From: Proteobacteria bacterium ST_bin14
GTDB lineage: Bacteria > Pseudomonadota > Alphaproteobacteria > Sphingomonadales > Sphingomonadaceae
Assembly (NCBI GenBank): GCA_002083655.1
Contig: MSXR01000006.1
Location: 303,394-367,393 of the forward strand
Direction of reading: 5' to 3'
DNA length: 64,000 bases
Part shown: positions 8,196-16,804 of the stretch, in pieces
How the letters are laid out: each line of letters opens with the position of its first letter
Numbering within the stretch: the stretch's first letter is position 1
Program-made: the position numbers and the translations under genes
The notes under the pieces: generated by a model
Seen by the model: only the letters and a program-made list of their open reading frames with translations
What the model was told of the DNA's origin: nothing
Databases searched by the model: none

Positions 8196-9026
8196 ATGAT
8201 CGTCGAGCTTGCCCCTGCCAAGATCAACCTTGCGCTCCACGTTCGGCGACGGCGGGCGGACGGGTATCATGAACTGGAAACCCTGTTCGCGTTTTTGCAA
8301 GCTGGCGACACGATTTCCATCGCGCGCACGACGGCACCATCTTTTCGGGTGACGGGGCCGTTTGCTGAGGGGTTGACGGGGGAGGGCGACAATCTGGTCA
8401 CCCGCGCCGCGCGACTATTTGGTGAGCGTTTTGGCGAAACGGGCACCCTCGATATTGTCCTCGACAAGCATTTGCCGATCGCATCGGGGATTGGCGGCGG
8501 ATCGGCTGATGCTGCCGCGACGTTGCGGGCGCTGGCGCGGTTGCAGGGCATCGCCGGTGATGACGCTGGGCTATTTGCGATCGCTGAGGCGCTTGGGGCC
8601 GATGTGCCGGCCTGTTTGCTGGGGCGCAGCGCGATTGGCACCGGCAAGGGTGAACAATTGGAACCGGTTGCCGGATTGGTCGATACGCCGGTGCTGCTGG
8701 TCAATCCTGGCGTTGCTGTATCGACCGGGCCAGTGTTCCGGGCGTGGGATGGGGTTGATCGCGGCGGGATTGGTACGGGGGATTTGCTCGCGCGTGCGGT
8801 GGCGGGCCGCAACGATCTGGAGCCGCCCGCGCGCGCGCTGGCCCCGGTGATCGGCGATGTGGTGGCGCTGCTTCAGGTGCAGCCCGGGGTGCTGCTGGCG
8901 CGCATGTCAGGATCGGGGGCGACGTGCTTTGCGCTGTTTGATTCAGCTGAACATCGGGCGCGGGCAGCGGCGCTGGTGCGCGCGGCGCAACCTGGTTGGT
9001 GGTGTCTCGAATCGGCACTCGCGTGA
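8196..9026 (+). CDS. ispE: 4-diphosphocytidyl-2-C-methyl-D-erythritol kinase
   Basis: A 276-residue GHMP kinase of the non-mevalonate (MEP) isoprenoid pathway, which phosphorylates CDP-methylerythritol. It starts with ELAPAKINLALHV, has the ATP-binding motif PIASGIGGGSADAAATL near residue 90, and has the GHMP C-terminal motif MSGSGATCFALF. Length is normal. ATG 8196 is chosen because the family signature begins four residues later; an open frame runs further upstream but overlaps the TPR gene. It probably shares the transcript with the TPR and ETF-QO genes, since gaps are 0-10 bp. Confidence 0.95.
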   Translation: MIVELAPAKINLALHVRRRRADGYHELETLFAFLQAGDTISIARTTAPSFRVTGPFAEGLTGEGDNLVTRAARLFGERFGETGTLDIVLDKHLPIASGIGGGSADAAATLRALARLQGIAGDDAGLFAIAEALGADVPACLLGRSAIGTGKGEQLEPVAGLVDTPVLLVNPGVAVSTGPVFRAWDGVDRGGIGTGDLLARAVAGRNDLEPPARALAPVIGDVVALLQVQPGVLLARMSGSGATCFALFDSAEHRARAAALVRAAQPGWWCLESALA

Positions 9027-9245
9027 CAGTTATCTGCGTCACATCGGGACGACAGCGGGGCTCGGCGGCGGCAAATGGCGCAAATGCGCGGTTGGCCCGG
9101 CTCTTGCTGAACCCCGGCATAAGCGGGTCCGTCGATAACCACGGCGCGTCCGTGGATGGTCCTCGCTCCCTCGGGCATCATCAGGGTCGAAGGGTGGCGA
9201 TGGTATCGCCGCCCTTCACCTCCCCCGCACCGCGAACCGGCGTTC
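9027..9245. other. Non-coding gap of 219 bp; no gene seen
   Basis: Between the ispE stop and the amidohydrolase start I see no convincing coding frame on either strand and no tRNA-like structure. The only structure is a perfect 6-bp inverted repeat, CCACGG-CGCGT-CCGTGG, at 9139-9155. It is not followed by a T-run, so it does not look like an intrinsic terminator. A promoter for the amidohydrolase may lie here, but no clear -35/-10 pair stands out. Confidence 0.6.
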
Positions 9246-9959
9246 ATGCTCCCCTTTGAGGTCATTAGCGGCACCGGGCCGATCCTGCTGATCTGCGATC
9301 ACGCATCCAAAGCCGTCCCGCCCGATATCGATCTGGGCATCGACTCAAATTTGCTCGACAAGCATATCAACATCGATATTGGCGCGGCGGATGTGACGCG
9401 CGCATTGTCGGCCATGCTGGGTGCCCCGGCAATTCTCGCCACGGTGTCGCGGCTGGTGATTGATCTGCACCGTTCGCCCGATCATCCCGGGCTGGTGCCC
9501 GAATCAAGCGATGGCCATGCCATCACTGGCAATATCGGTGCTGACCGGGAAGCGCGCCTTGCCCGGTTCCATATCCCCTATCACTGCGCGCTGGCAGCGT
9601 TGATCGCGCGCCACCAGCCCCGATTGCTCGTGTCGATTCACAGTTTTACGCCCGCGCTGGAAAGCGGCAGCGCGCCCCGCCCATGGGAAATCGGTATCCT
9701 CTACAATCGTGACGCGCGGGCCGCGCACCAGGCGATCCAGCGATTTACCGCAGCAGGCGTGGTAACGGGCGATAACCAGCCCTATTCGGGCCGCGTGCTG
9801 AACATGACGCTGAACCGACACGGCGAGGGCAATGGTATTCCCAGCTTTGCAATCGAACTGCGGAATAACCTGATCGATACACCTGCCGGGGTGGCGCAAT
9901 GGGCCAGCGTGATTGCCCCGATATTGTCGGCCATTGCCCAGCCGGGGCAAGCGTCCTAG
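9246..9959 (+). CDS. N-formylglutamate amidohydrolase family protein
   Basis: A 237-residue member of the N-formylglutamate amidohydrolase (HutG-type) family, which releases glutamate from N-formylglutamate at the end of one histidine degradation route. Family blocks are visible: LLICDHASKAVP near residue 15, VIDLHRSPDHPG near residue 75, LLVSIHSFTP and NDNQPYSG-like VTGDNQPYSGR. ATG 9246 is preferred because homology begins directly after it; the upstream in-frame extension is Pro/Arg-rich and looks non-coding. No other hut genes are nearby, so the substrate may be another N-acylated amino acid. Confidence 0.88.
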   Translation: MLPFEVISGTGPILLICDHASKAVPPDIDLGIDSNLLDKHINIDIGAADVTRALSAMLGAPAILATVSRLVIDLHRSPDHPGLVPESSDGHAITGNIGADREARLARFHIPYHCALAALIARHQPRLLVSIHSFTPALESGSAPRPWEIGILYNRDARAAHQAIQRFTAAGVVTGDNQPYSGRVLNMTLNRHGEGNGIPSFAIELRNNLIDTPAGVAQWASVIAPILSAIAQPGQAS

Positions 9960-9969
9960 GCGCTTGGCG

Positions 9970-10374
9970 ATGCGCGCACCCTTTTACCTGATTGTCCCGC
10001 TGGCCCTTGCCGCTTGCGACGGCACAACGCCTATCGCCGCGCCAACGGGCACCGGCGCGCCCGCGCAGCCAGTGGGTGGTCAGCCCGGCGGGGATGTCGA
10101 GCGCCTGGCCTGCGCGCTTGGCAAGGGATCGCCGTTCAGCACGACGTGCATTGTCGAGCGGCAACAGGATGCAGATGGCGCCCTGCTGACGATCAGGCAT
10201 CCTGATGGCGGGTTCCGGCGCTTTCGCATTGCGACCGACGGGCGCGGCGTGATTGCTGCCGATGGCGCTGAAGCATCAACCGTGCGCGTGATCGGCAAAA
10301 ACGAGATTGAGGTGGCGATTGGCCAGGATCGCTATCGCTTACCCGCCACCGTGCGCGGCAAAGGGGCCAAATAG
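9970..10374 (+). CDS. Small predicted lipoprotein, unknown function
   Basis: A 134-residue protein with a lipoprotein signal: a hydrophobic stretch (FYLIVPLALAAC) ending in a lipobox, with the cysteine at residue 16. The mature part starts with a Thr/Ala/Pro/Gly-rich linker of about 30 residues and then a small domain with two cysteines. I do not recognise a named family. ATG 9970 is chosen because it places the signal sequence at the N-terminus. The stop TAG overlaps the GTG start of the RNA methyltransferase by one base, so the two are probably translationally coupled. Confidence 0.75.
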   Translation: MRAPFYLIVPLALAACDGTTPIAAPTGTGAPAQPVGGQPGGDVERLACALGKGSPFSTTCIVERQQDADGALLTIRHPDGGFRRFRIATDGRGVIAADGAEASTVRVIGKNEIEVAIGQDRYRLPATVRGKGAK

Positions 10375-11579
10375 TGCCGGAGGCCGAAGACCTGATCATC
10401 CGCGTCGCCGGGCGCGGCGAGGGCGTTACCGCTGATGGCCGCCATGCTGCGCTGGCTGCGCCGGGGGACTGGCTGACGGCAGACGGCGCAGTGGTGCCCG
10501 GCCCGCATCATCAGGCAGCACCCTGCGCGCATTACCCGCGCTGTGGCGGCTGCCAGCTCCAGCATCTTGATGATGCAAGCTATGGCCAGTTCATTGTCGA
10601 TCGGATCGTCGGGGCACTCGCCGCGCAGGGCCTGTCGACCGATATCCGCCCGCCGATCATTTCCCCGCCGCGCAGCCGCCGCCGGGCGGCGTTTCATGCA
10701 GAGCGCAAGGGCGGGCAGATTATTCTGGGGTTCAGCCAGTCGGGTAGCCATGATCTGGTTGATCTGCGCGAATGCTGGATCCTTGATCCCGTGCTGTTCG
10801 CGCTGCTGAAGCCGCTGCGGGTGCTGCTTGGCCGGTTGATGACCGCCAAGCGCCGCGTCGAAATTCAAATGACCGTGATTGATCAGGGCGTCGACATGCT
10901 GATCACCGGAATCGCCGCCGAAGGGCTGGAGGCTGCAGAGGCGATTTCGGCTTTTGGCGCGAAGTTCGGCATTGCGCGGTTGTCGATCGACAACGGGCTG
11001 GGGCCAGAAACACGCTGGGAGCCGGTTGGGGCCACCATCACGCTGGGCGGGGTGGAGGTGCCATTCCCGACGGGTTCGTTCCTGCAAGCAACGCCTGAGG
11101 GCGAAGCGGCGCTGGTCGCGGCGGTGCGCGAGGCGATTGGGCCCGCGACCGCAGTGGCTGATTTATTTGCCGGGCTGGGCACATTTGCGCTGGCGGTCGC
11201 GTCGCCCGCAAAACTTTATGCGGCAGAGGCTGGCCGCGATGCGGTGTTCGCGCTGAAAATGGCCGCTGGGTTGAAGCAACTGCCCGTTTTTGCAGACCAC
11301 CGCGATCTGTATCGCCGACCGCTTACCGCCGCCGAGCTTGACCGGTTCGATGCCGTCATCCTCGATCCGCCCCGTGCGGGCGCAAAGGAGCAGGCAGATG
11401 GCCTGGCCGCCAGCAAGTCTCCAATACTGGCTTATGTTTCGTGCAATCCCAGTACATTTGGCTGCGATGCTAAGACGATATGTGAGGGCGGATATGCGTT
11501 GGATTGGATCCAGCCCGTCGGCCAGTTTCGCTGGTCAACGCATATTGAATTGGCGGCTAAGTTCAGTCGTTCGCGGTGA
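10374..11579 (+). CDS. TrmA/RlmD (RumA)-type RNA uracil-5 methyltransferase
   Basis: A 401-residue SAM-dependent enzyme that methylates C5 of uracil in rRNA or tRNA. A cysteine-rich Fe-S segment (CAHYPRCGGC near residues 51-60, with a further Cys in ECWILD) marks the RlmC/RlmD branch. The C-terminal half has the SAM-binding LFAGLGTFALAVA, the DPPRAGAKE motif and the catalytic-cysteine block YVSCNPSTFGCDA. The GTG start shares its G with the previous stop codon. Its 3' end overlaps the convergent truA stop by 17 bp. Which RNA and position it modifies cannot be told from the sequence. Confidence 0.9.
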   Translation: MPEAEDLIIRVAGRGEGVTADGRHAALAAPGDWLTADGAVVPGPHHQAAPCAHYPRCGGCQLQHLDDASYGQFIVDRIVGALAAQGLSTDIRPPIISPPRSRRRAAFHAERKGGQIILGFSQSGSHDLVDLRECWILDPVLFALLKPLRVLLGRLMTAKRRVEIQMTVIDQGVDMLITGIAAEGLEAAEAISAFGAKFGIARLSIDNGLGPETRWEPVGATITLGGVEVPFPTGSFLQATPEGEAALVAAVREAIGPATAVADLFAGLGTFALAVASPAKLYAAEAGRDAVFALKMAAGLKQLPVFADHRDLYRRPLTAAELDRFDAVILDPPRAGAKEQADGLAASKSPILAYVSCNPSTFGCDAKTICEGGYALDWIQPVGQFRWSTHIELAAKFSRSR

Positions 11580-12336
11580 AATCCCCAGCGTAATCCCCAG
11601 CATAATCCGCCCGGACAAAAAATAACCCGTCCGGCGGCGCGTTAAACCCTAGCGCTGCGCGATCACGCGCCGCCAGCGCTGCCGCCATGTCGTCAGGCGA
11701 CCATTTCCCTTCGCCGACCAGCGCCAGGCAGCCGACCATCGATCGCACCTGATGATGCAGGAACGACCGAGCCGATGCGACAATGCGGATGATGTCGCCG
11801 TCGCGCGCCACATCCAGCCGGTCAAGCGTGCGCAGCGGACTGTCCGCCTGGCAATGCGCTGATCGAAACGTCGTGAAGTCATGCCGCCCCAGCAGCCGCG
11901 CTGCCCCCGCCGCCATGGCATCTGCATCAAGCGCGGCGGGCACGCGCCAGGCGAGCCCATGATCCACCGTCAGCGGCGCGCGGCGGTTGGCGATGCGATA
12001 TTCATAATGGCGCGCGGTGCAGGAAAAGCGGGCGTGCCAGTCATCGGGCACAATTTCGCAGGCCAATATGGCGATCGGTGCCGGGCGCAGCAACGCATTC
12101 ATCCCCTCCATCAGCCGGAACGGCGTTATCGGTCGAGCAATGTCGACATGCGCGCGCATGCCAAGCGCGTGCACCCCCGCATCGGTGCGCCCGGCGGCAT
12201 AAGCGATCACATCTTCCTGCACGATTCGGCCAGCGGCTTCCTCAATCGCCTGCTGCACGCTGGGGCCATGCGGTTGGCGCTGCCAGCCCATAAAGGGCCG
12301 CCCGTCATATTCCACCGTCAGCGCGAATCGCGTCAA
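11563..12336 (-). CDS. truA: tRNA pseudouridine(38-40) synthase TruA
   Basis: A 257-residue enzyme that isomerises uridines 38-40 in the tRNA anticodon arm. The catalytic aspartate is D52 in GRTDAGVHALG, and the family blocks HYEYRI and SFLHHQVRSMVG follow. Length is typical. Its start overlaps the fmt stop by 4 bp, so fmt and truA form a translation-linked pair, a common arrangement with def elsewhere. Near the C-terminus the coding sequence repeats YAGDYAGD, a short in-frame duplication. The 3' end overlaps the convergent RNA methyltransferase by 17 bp. Confidence 0.96.
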   Translation of the reverse strand: MTRFALTVEYDGRPFMGWQRQPHGPSVQQAIEEAAGRIVQEDVIAYAAGRTDAGVHALGMRAHVDIARPITPFRLMEGMNALLRPAPIAILACEIVPDDWHARFSCTARHYEYRIANRRAPLTVDHGLAWRVPAALDADAMAAGAARLLGRHDFTTFRSAHCQADSPLRTLDRLDVARDGDIIRIVASARSFLHHQVRSMVGCLALVGEGKWSPDDMAAALAARDRAALGFNAPPDGLFFVRADYAGDYAGDFTAND

Positions 12337-13250
12337 AGCCGGGTGCCTGCCGGCAGCGGGAAGCCCCGCAACAGTTCGCTTGCTGTCATCGGGCCGCGCC
12401 CGGCGCGCTGCACCTGCTCGGCGATCAAGCTGCCGCTGCCGCAGGCAATTTCCAGCGCATCGTCCAGCACCTCGCCCGGATCGCCGCTGCCCGCACCAAT
12501 TTTGGCGCTGAGGATGCGGATTCGATCACCCGAAACTTCGAAAAACGCGCCCGGCACCGGATTGAATGCGCGCACCTGCCGCTCAATTTCCTCGGCAGAC
12601 CGGGTCCAATCGATCCGCGCTTCGGCCTTGTCGATTTTGGCGGCGTAGGTGACGCCCGCTTCGGGCTGGGCGCGCGGCGGGTTGGCTGTCGGATCGGCCA
12701 GAAACTCGGTCATCAGCCGCGCCCCCAGCGCGCTCAGCGCGTCGGTCACTGCGCCTGCTGTCTTGCCGTCAATGGCGATCCGCCCCTCCAGCAGCACCGG
12801 CCCTGTATCCAGTCCCGCCTCCATCTGCATGATGCACACGCCGGTCTCATCATCCCCGGCCAGAATCGCGCGCTGGATTGGCGCGGCACCCCGCCAGCGT
12901 GGCAGCAATGATGCATGGACGTTGATGCAGCCAAGGCGCGGCGCATCCAGCACGGCACGCGGCAGGATAAGGCCATAGGCCGCCACCACCGCCACATCCG
13001 CGCCGAACCCGGCAAATGCGGCCTGCGCATCGGGATCACGCAGCGTTAGCGGCGTCATGACGGGTATCCCCAGCGCCTCTGCGCATTGCTGCACGGGGGA
13101 CGGCATTAACGCCTTGCCCCGGCCGGCCGGGCGCGGCGGCTGGCTGTATGATGCCACCACATCATGCCCGCAATCCACCAATGCCTGCAACACGGGCACC
13201 GAAAAGGCAGGCGTGCCCATGAAAATGATCTTTAAAGGGGGCGATTGCAT
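12333..13250 (-). CDS. fmt: Methionyl-tRNA formyltransferase
   Basis: A 305-residue enzyme that formylates initiator Met-tRNA using 10-formyl-tetrahydrofolate. The N-terminal KIIFMGTPAFSVPVL and the formyltransferase signature HASLLPRWRGAAPIQRAI with the downstream DTGPVLL are all present, followed by the C-terminal tRNA-binding domain. It precedes truA with a 4-bp overlap. It is divergent from recR across a 52-bp gap, and the deformylase gene def lies just beyond recR, so the two opposing steps of the formyl cycle are within 2 kb. Confidence 0.96.
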   Translation of the reverse strand: MQSPPLKIIFMGTPAFSVPVLQALVDCGHDVVASYSQPPRPAGRGKALMPSPVQQCAEALGIPVMTPLTLRDPDAQAAFAGFGADVAVVAAYGLILPRAVLDAPRLGCINVHASLLPRWRGAAPIQRAILAGDDETGVCIMQMEAGLDTGPVLLEGRIAIDGKTAGAVTDALSALGARLMTEFLADPTANPPRAQPEAGVTYAAKIDKAEARIDWTRSAEEIERQVRAFNPVPGAFFEVSGDRIRILSAKIGAGSGDPGEVLDDALEIACGSGSLIAEQVQRAGRGPMTASELLRGFPLPAGTRL

Positions 13251-13302
13251 ATCTCTCCATCGCTGCTTGGCATTGCAGCGCGCAAGCCCTTATCTGTCGA
13301 TC

Positions 13303-13899
13303 ATGGCTTCTCCAGAAATTGACGCGCTAACACAGGCGCTGGCCCGGCTCCCCGGCCTCGGCCCCCGGTCGGCGCGGCGCGCCGTGCTCCATCTGTTGAA
13401 AAAGCGTGAAACGGCGCTTGATCCGCTGCGGGCGGCGCTGGACGCGGTGGGGGATCGGCTGACGGCGTGCGCGACCTGTGGGAACATCGATACCACCAAC
13501 CCCTGCGGCATCTGCACCGATCAGCGGCGCGATATGCGGTTGTTATGCGTGGTGGAGGAGGTTGCCGATCTGTGGGCGCTTGATCGATCGCGGCTTTTTC
13601 CGGGCCATTTCCATGTGTTGGGCGGTAAGCTTTCTGCGCTGGACGGGGTGCGGCCAGAGGATTTGTCGATTGATCTGCTCGTCCGCCGAATAGCGGCAGG
13701 GGGCATTGACGAGGTTGTGCTGGCGATGAACGCCACGCTGGAGGGACAGACGACGGCGCATTACATCGCCGAGCGGATTGAGGCGTTTCCGGTGCGTGTC
13801 ACCCAGCTGGCGCACGGCCTGCCGGTGGGGGGTGAGCTTGATTACCTTGATGAAGGCACCTTGGCACAGGCACTTCGCGCGCGTCGGCCGGTGGGTTGA
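13303..13899 (+). CDS. recR: Recombination protein RecR
   Basis: A 198-residue protein that acts with RecO and RecF to load RecA at single-strand gaps. It contains the helix-hairpin-helix LARLPGLGPRSARRA (about 13-27), a four-cysteine zinc finger (C56, C59, C68, C71) and a Toprim domain with VVEEVADLWAL. ATG 13303 is the start because upstream in-frame sequence lies inside fmt on the other strand and lacks homology. Length is normal. Often paired with dnaX and an EbfC protein; neither is here. Confidence 0.96.
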   Translation: MASPEIDALTQALARLPGLGPRSARRAVLHLLKKRETALDPLRAALDAVGDRLTACATCGNIDTTNPCGICTDQRRDMRLLCVVEEVADLWALDRSRLFPGHFHVLGGKLSALDGVRPEDLSIDLLVRRIAAGGIDEVVLAMNATLEGQTTAHYIAERIEAFPVRVTQLAHGLPVGGELDYLDEGTLAQALRARRPVG

Positions 13900-13948
13900 T
13901 TGCACCCGCCACCTTGACGATTCGCTGCCCCTTTCCTAGCTGAACCCC

Positions 13949-14470
13949 ATGGCCGTTCACAAAATTGTCGAAATCCCCGATCCGCGCCTGCGGACCATCT
14001 CCACGCCCGTCGCTGAGGTGGATGATGATGTGCGCGCCCTCATCGATGATATGTTCGATACGATGTACGCATCACGCGGCATCGGGCTGGCCGCGATCCA
14101 GATCGGTATCGCCAAACGCATCCTGGTGATCGATCTTCAGGAAGAGGATGAAGACGGCAAGCCCGTCCGCGAACCGCGCGTCTTCATTAATCCCGAAATC
14201 GTCGAAACGGCTGACGACAGCACTATCTATAATGAGGGCTGCCTGTCGGTGCCCGATCAATATGCCGAGGTTGAGCGCCCCGCGACCTGCCGGGTGCGCT
14301 GGCTGGACGAAACCGGTGCGGCGCATGACGAGCAGCTCGAAGGGTTGCTGGCGACGTGCATCCAGCATGAGATGGATCATTTGGAAGGCATCATCTTCAT
14401 TGATCACCTGTCCCGCCTAAAGCGCGAGATGGTGCTGAAAAAGCTGGCGAAACAACGCAAGGCTGCCTGA
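13949..14470 (+). CDS. def: Peptide deformylase
   Basis: A 173-residue metalloenzyme that removes the N-formyl group from new proteins. All three motifs are present: GIGLAAIQ (44-51), EGCLS with metal-binding C98, and QHEMDH with H140, catalytic E141 and H144. It follows recR by 49 bp; in that gap TTGACG at 13914-13919 with a 17-bp spacer to a poor -10 could be a weak promoter. The GST gene starts 5 bp after its stop and is probably co-transcribed. The acidic segment EEDEDG near residue 65 is an ordinary surface loop. Confidence 0.97.
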   Translation: MAVHKIVEIPDPRLRTISTPVAEVDDDVRALIDDMFDTMYASRGIGLAAIQIGIAKRILVIDLQEEDEDGKPVREPRVFINPEIVETADDSTIYNEGCLSVPDQYAEVERPATCRVRWLDETGAAHDEQLEGLLATCIQHEMDHLEGIIFIDHLSRLKREMVLKKLAKQRKAA

Positions 14471-14475
14471 TTGCC

Positions 14476-15618
14476 ATGAAAGCCTATCGCCTTTTTGGCA
14501 TGCCAGGATCGCTCTATACCGCCAAGGCGCGGTCCTATCTGATCAAACAGCGCGTTGATTTTGAAGAAGCAATTCCAGCCGACCCGGCCTGGCCCGATAT
14601 CACCCGGGCGATTGGCCGCTGGATTATCCCGGTGCTGGTGACACCAGCGGGGGAGATTATTCAGGATGGTACGGCAATTATCGACCATATCGAGGCGGCG
14701 GGTTTGGCGCGGGCAAGCGCCTATCCCGAAACGCCCGTCCACCGCGCCGTAAGCCTGATAGTCGAATTGTTCGGCGGCGAGGGGCTGTTGCGCCCGGCGA
14801 TGCATTACCGCTGGGATTTTGACGAAACGAACCTTGATTTCCTGCGCACCGATTTCGTCGCGGCGTTGATGCCGGGCGCGACGGGGGAGGTGGAGGAAAC
14901 GGTATTCGGGGCCGCCAGCGGCCGGATGCGCAAGGCCAATTCCGCGTTTGGCGTGTCGCCTGAAACCGCGCCAGCCATTCAGGCCAGCTATGAGGCGTTT
15001 CTGGCGCTGCTCAACGCGCATTTCACGCGCTATCCCTATTTGCTGGGGGGGCGACCAACGATTGGCGATTACGGGCTGATTGCGCCGCTTTACGCCCATC
15101 TGGCGCGCGATCCCTATCCCGCCGCGATGATGAAGTCGCGGTTCTTCCACGTCTGGCGCTGGGTGGAGCGGATGAACGCCGCACAGGCGCTGCTCGATGG
15201 GCTATGCCCCGATGAAGCGCTGTTCGCTGACGATGCCATCCCCGAAACGCTGCTGGCGCTGATGCGCTTTATCGCGGCGGATTATGTGCCCGAACTGACG
15301 GCGCATGTGGCCCATGCCAATCGCTGGCTGGACGCACATCCTGATCTGCAGACCGGCACCAATGGCTTGCCGAATCCCGGCACCCGGATGATCGGCATGG
15401 CCGAATTTGATTGGCGCGGGCATGTGATCAGCACGATGGTGATGCCGTACCGCTTCTATCTGCTTCAGCGCGTGCAGGCGGCAATCGCCGATGCGGGCAG
15501 GCCGATGGCGGCGTTGCTGGCCGATTCCGGATTGGCCGCGCTGGCAGCGCTTAAAACCCACCGCCCGGTTGAACGGCACGGCAATTTGGAAGTGTGGGGC
15601 GCGGACCTGCGCGGTTAA
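14476..15618 (+). CDS. Glutathione S-transferase family protein, long form
   Basis: A 380-residue protein with an N-terminal thioredoxin-like GST domain (MPGSLYTAKARSYL, then WIIPVLVTPAGEIIQDGTAIIDHIE up to about residue 75), followed by an all-helical part. At nearly twice the usual 200-220 residues, it has an extended C-terminal region after the GST_C helices, seen in several alphaproteobacterial paralogues. The substrate is unknown. It follows def after 5 bp, and its stop codon directly abuts the stop of the convergent histidine-kinase-like gene with no intervening base. Confidence 0.82.
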   Translation: MKAYRLFGMPGSLYTAKARSYLIKQRVDFEEAIPADPAWPDITRAIGRWIIPVLVTPAGEIIQDGTAIIDHIEAAGLARASAYPETPVHRAVSLIVELFGGEGLLRPAMHYRWDFDETNLDFLRTDFVAALMPGATGEVEETVFGAASGRMRKANSAFGVSPETAPAIQASYEAFLALLNAHFTRYPYLLGGRPTIGDYGLIAPLYAHLARDPYPAAMMKSRFFHVWRWVERMNAAQALLDGLCPDEALFADDAIPETLLALMRFIAADYVPELTAHVAHANRWLDAHPDLQTGTNGLPNPGTRMIGMAEFDWRGHVISTMVMPYRFYLLQRVQAAIADAGRPMAALLADSGLAALAALKTHRPVERHGNLEVWGADLRG

Positions 15619-16701
15619 TCAGGCGGTCGGTGTTGTCGCGGGCAGGATAACCGTCACCCGCACGCCGCCCAATGGCGATGTGCCAGCGTCGATCCGGCCA
15701 TGATGGGCCTCAACAATCGCCTGTGCTGTCGCCAGCCCAAGCCCTGAACTCGTTACCGATTCGCCGGGGAGCACCGTTGCCCGGTAAAAGGGTTCAAACA
15801 GCCGCTGCGCCAGATCGACGTCGATGCCTGGCGCGCTATCGTCAATAATCAACTGCCAGGCACCGCGCGTCGGCTCAAGCCCCAATAGGATGCGGCCGCC
15901 GGGCGGCGTGTAACGCAGGCTGTTTTCGATCAGGGCGGTGAAAAGCTGTTCGATCCGCGCGCCATCCCAGCGCACGATCACGGTTGTGGCGGGCATGTGG
16001 CCGGCCTCCAGCGACACCTGCGCAATATCTGCCCTGCGCTTGTTGGACCAGATGGCGTTGTGGATCAGCGCGCACGGATCAACCTGCGCAAAATTGACCG
16101 GCAACCGGCCCAGATCGGCCAGCGCCACCGCTTGAAGATCCTCTGTAATCTCCACCAGCCGGCGAACATTATCGTCAACCAGCTCAAAAGTGTCGCCGGT
16201 AATTGTTTTATCCACGTCGCGCTCGGCGCGAATCTGGTCGTCCAGCGTCGCGACCGGCTTGCGCAATTCCTCGGCAATCGCGACCAGCCAGGTACGCCGC
16301 GCGGTTTCCAGTCGATCAAATGATCGGGCGATCCGGCCCAGATTGCGCATCGTCACCACGGTTTCCCATGCGCCGTCTTCGGGGAACTCGCCGTCGAAAT
16401 TTCCTTCGGCAACGGCGGCACTTACTTCTTGCAGTCGGCGTTGCGGGCGGGTCCAGCGGTTGGCGATGATGCTGGCAACCAGCAGCATCACCAGCAGCAT
16501 GGCGCCCAGCACGATGCCCACCACGATCAGTTGCTCGCGGAACAGCGCGGCTTCGGCATTGGGGCCACCAACCACCTTGGCGATATCCAGATAGCGTTGG
16601 GTGGTAAATCGCAAGCCAAGGATCAGCAACAGCGACGGTATCGCCGTTACGAGCAGCGCCTGGGCTGCCAGCAACAGGAACAAGCCGCGAGATAGCCGCA
16701 C
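15619..16701 (-). CDS. Sensor histidine kinase-like protein lacking the phospho-accepting histidine
   Basis: About 360 residues: two membrane segments (near 5-30 and 62-85), a HAMP-like stretch, a dimerisation helix and a C-terminal HATPase domain. The ATP site is largely kept (N-box LIENSLRYTPPGG, F-box FEPFYRA, G-box SSGLGLATAQAIVEAHHG), although the D-box reads DSAPGI instead of DxGxGI. The H-box, normally SHELRTP, is AEELRKP, so the histidine is Glu (E144, codon at 16270-16272). GTG 16701 is preferred because GGGGAG lies just before it; ATG 16782 is an alternative giving a longer N-terminus. No response regulator is adjacent. Confidence 0.85.
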   Translation of the reverse strand: MRLSRGLFLLLAAQALLVTAIPSLLLILGLRFTTQRYLDIAKVVGGPNAEAALFREQLIVVGIVLGAMLLVMLLVASIIANRWTRPQRRLQEVSAAVAEGNFDGEFPEDGAWETVVTMRNLGRIARSFDRLETARRTWLVAIAEELRKPVATLDDQIRAERDVDKTITGDTFELVDDNVRRLVEITEDLQAVALADLGRLPVNFAQVDPCALIHNAIWSNKRRADIAQVSLEAGHMPATTVIVRWDGARIEQLFTALIENSLRYTPPGGRILLGLEPTRGAWQLIIDDSAPGIDVDLAQRLFEPFYRATVLPGESVTSSGLGLATAQAIVEAHHGRIDAGTSPLGGVRVTVILPATTPTA

Positions 16702-16804
16702 AATCTGTCTCCCCAGCCCTAAGCGCGGTATCGCGCTGTCCCCAGCCGTTATCACTTCAGGCGTTATCCTGCTCCATGGCATGAAACAATCGGCATTGTG
16801 ACGT

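Noticed and set aside
9139..9155. Perfect 6-bp hairpin CCACGG-CGCGT-CCGTGG as a terminator of ispE
   Set aside because: It is over 110 bp from the stop and not followed by T residues; chance hairpins of this size are common in GC-rich DNA.
13914..13942. TTGACG-N17-TAGCTG as a promoter for def
   Set aside because: The -10 matches poorly; kept only as a remark in the def entry.
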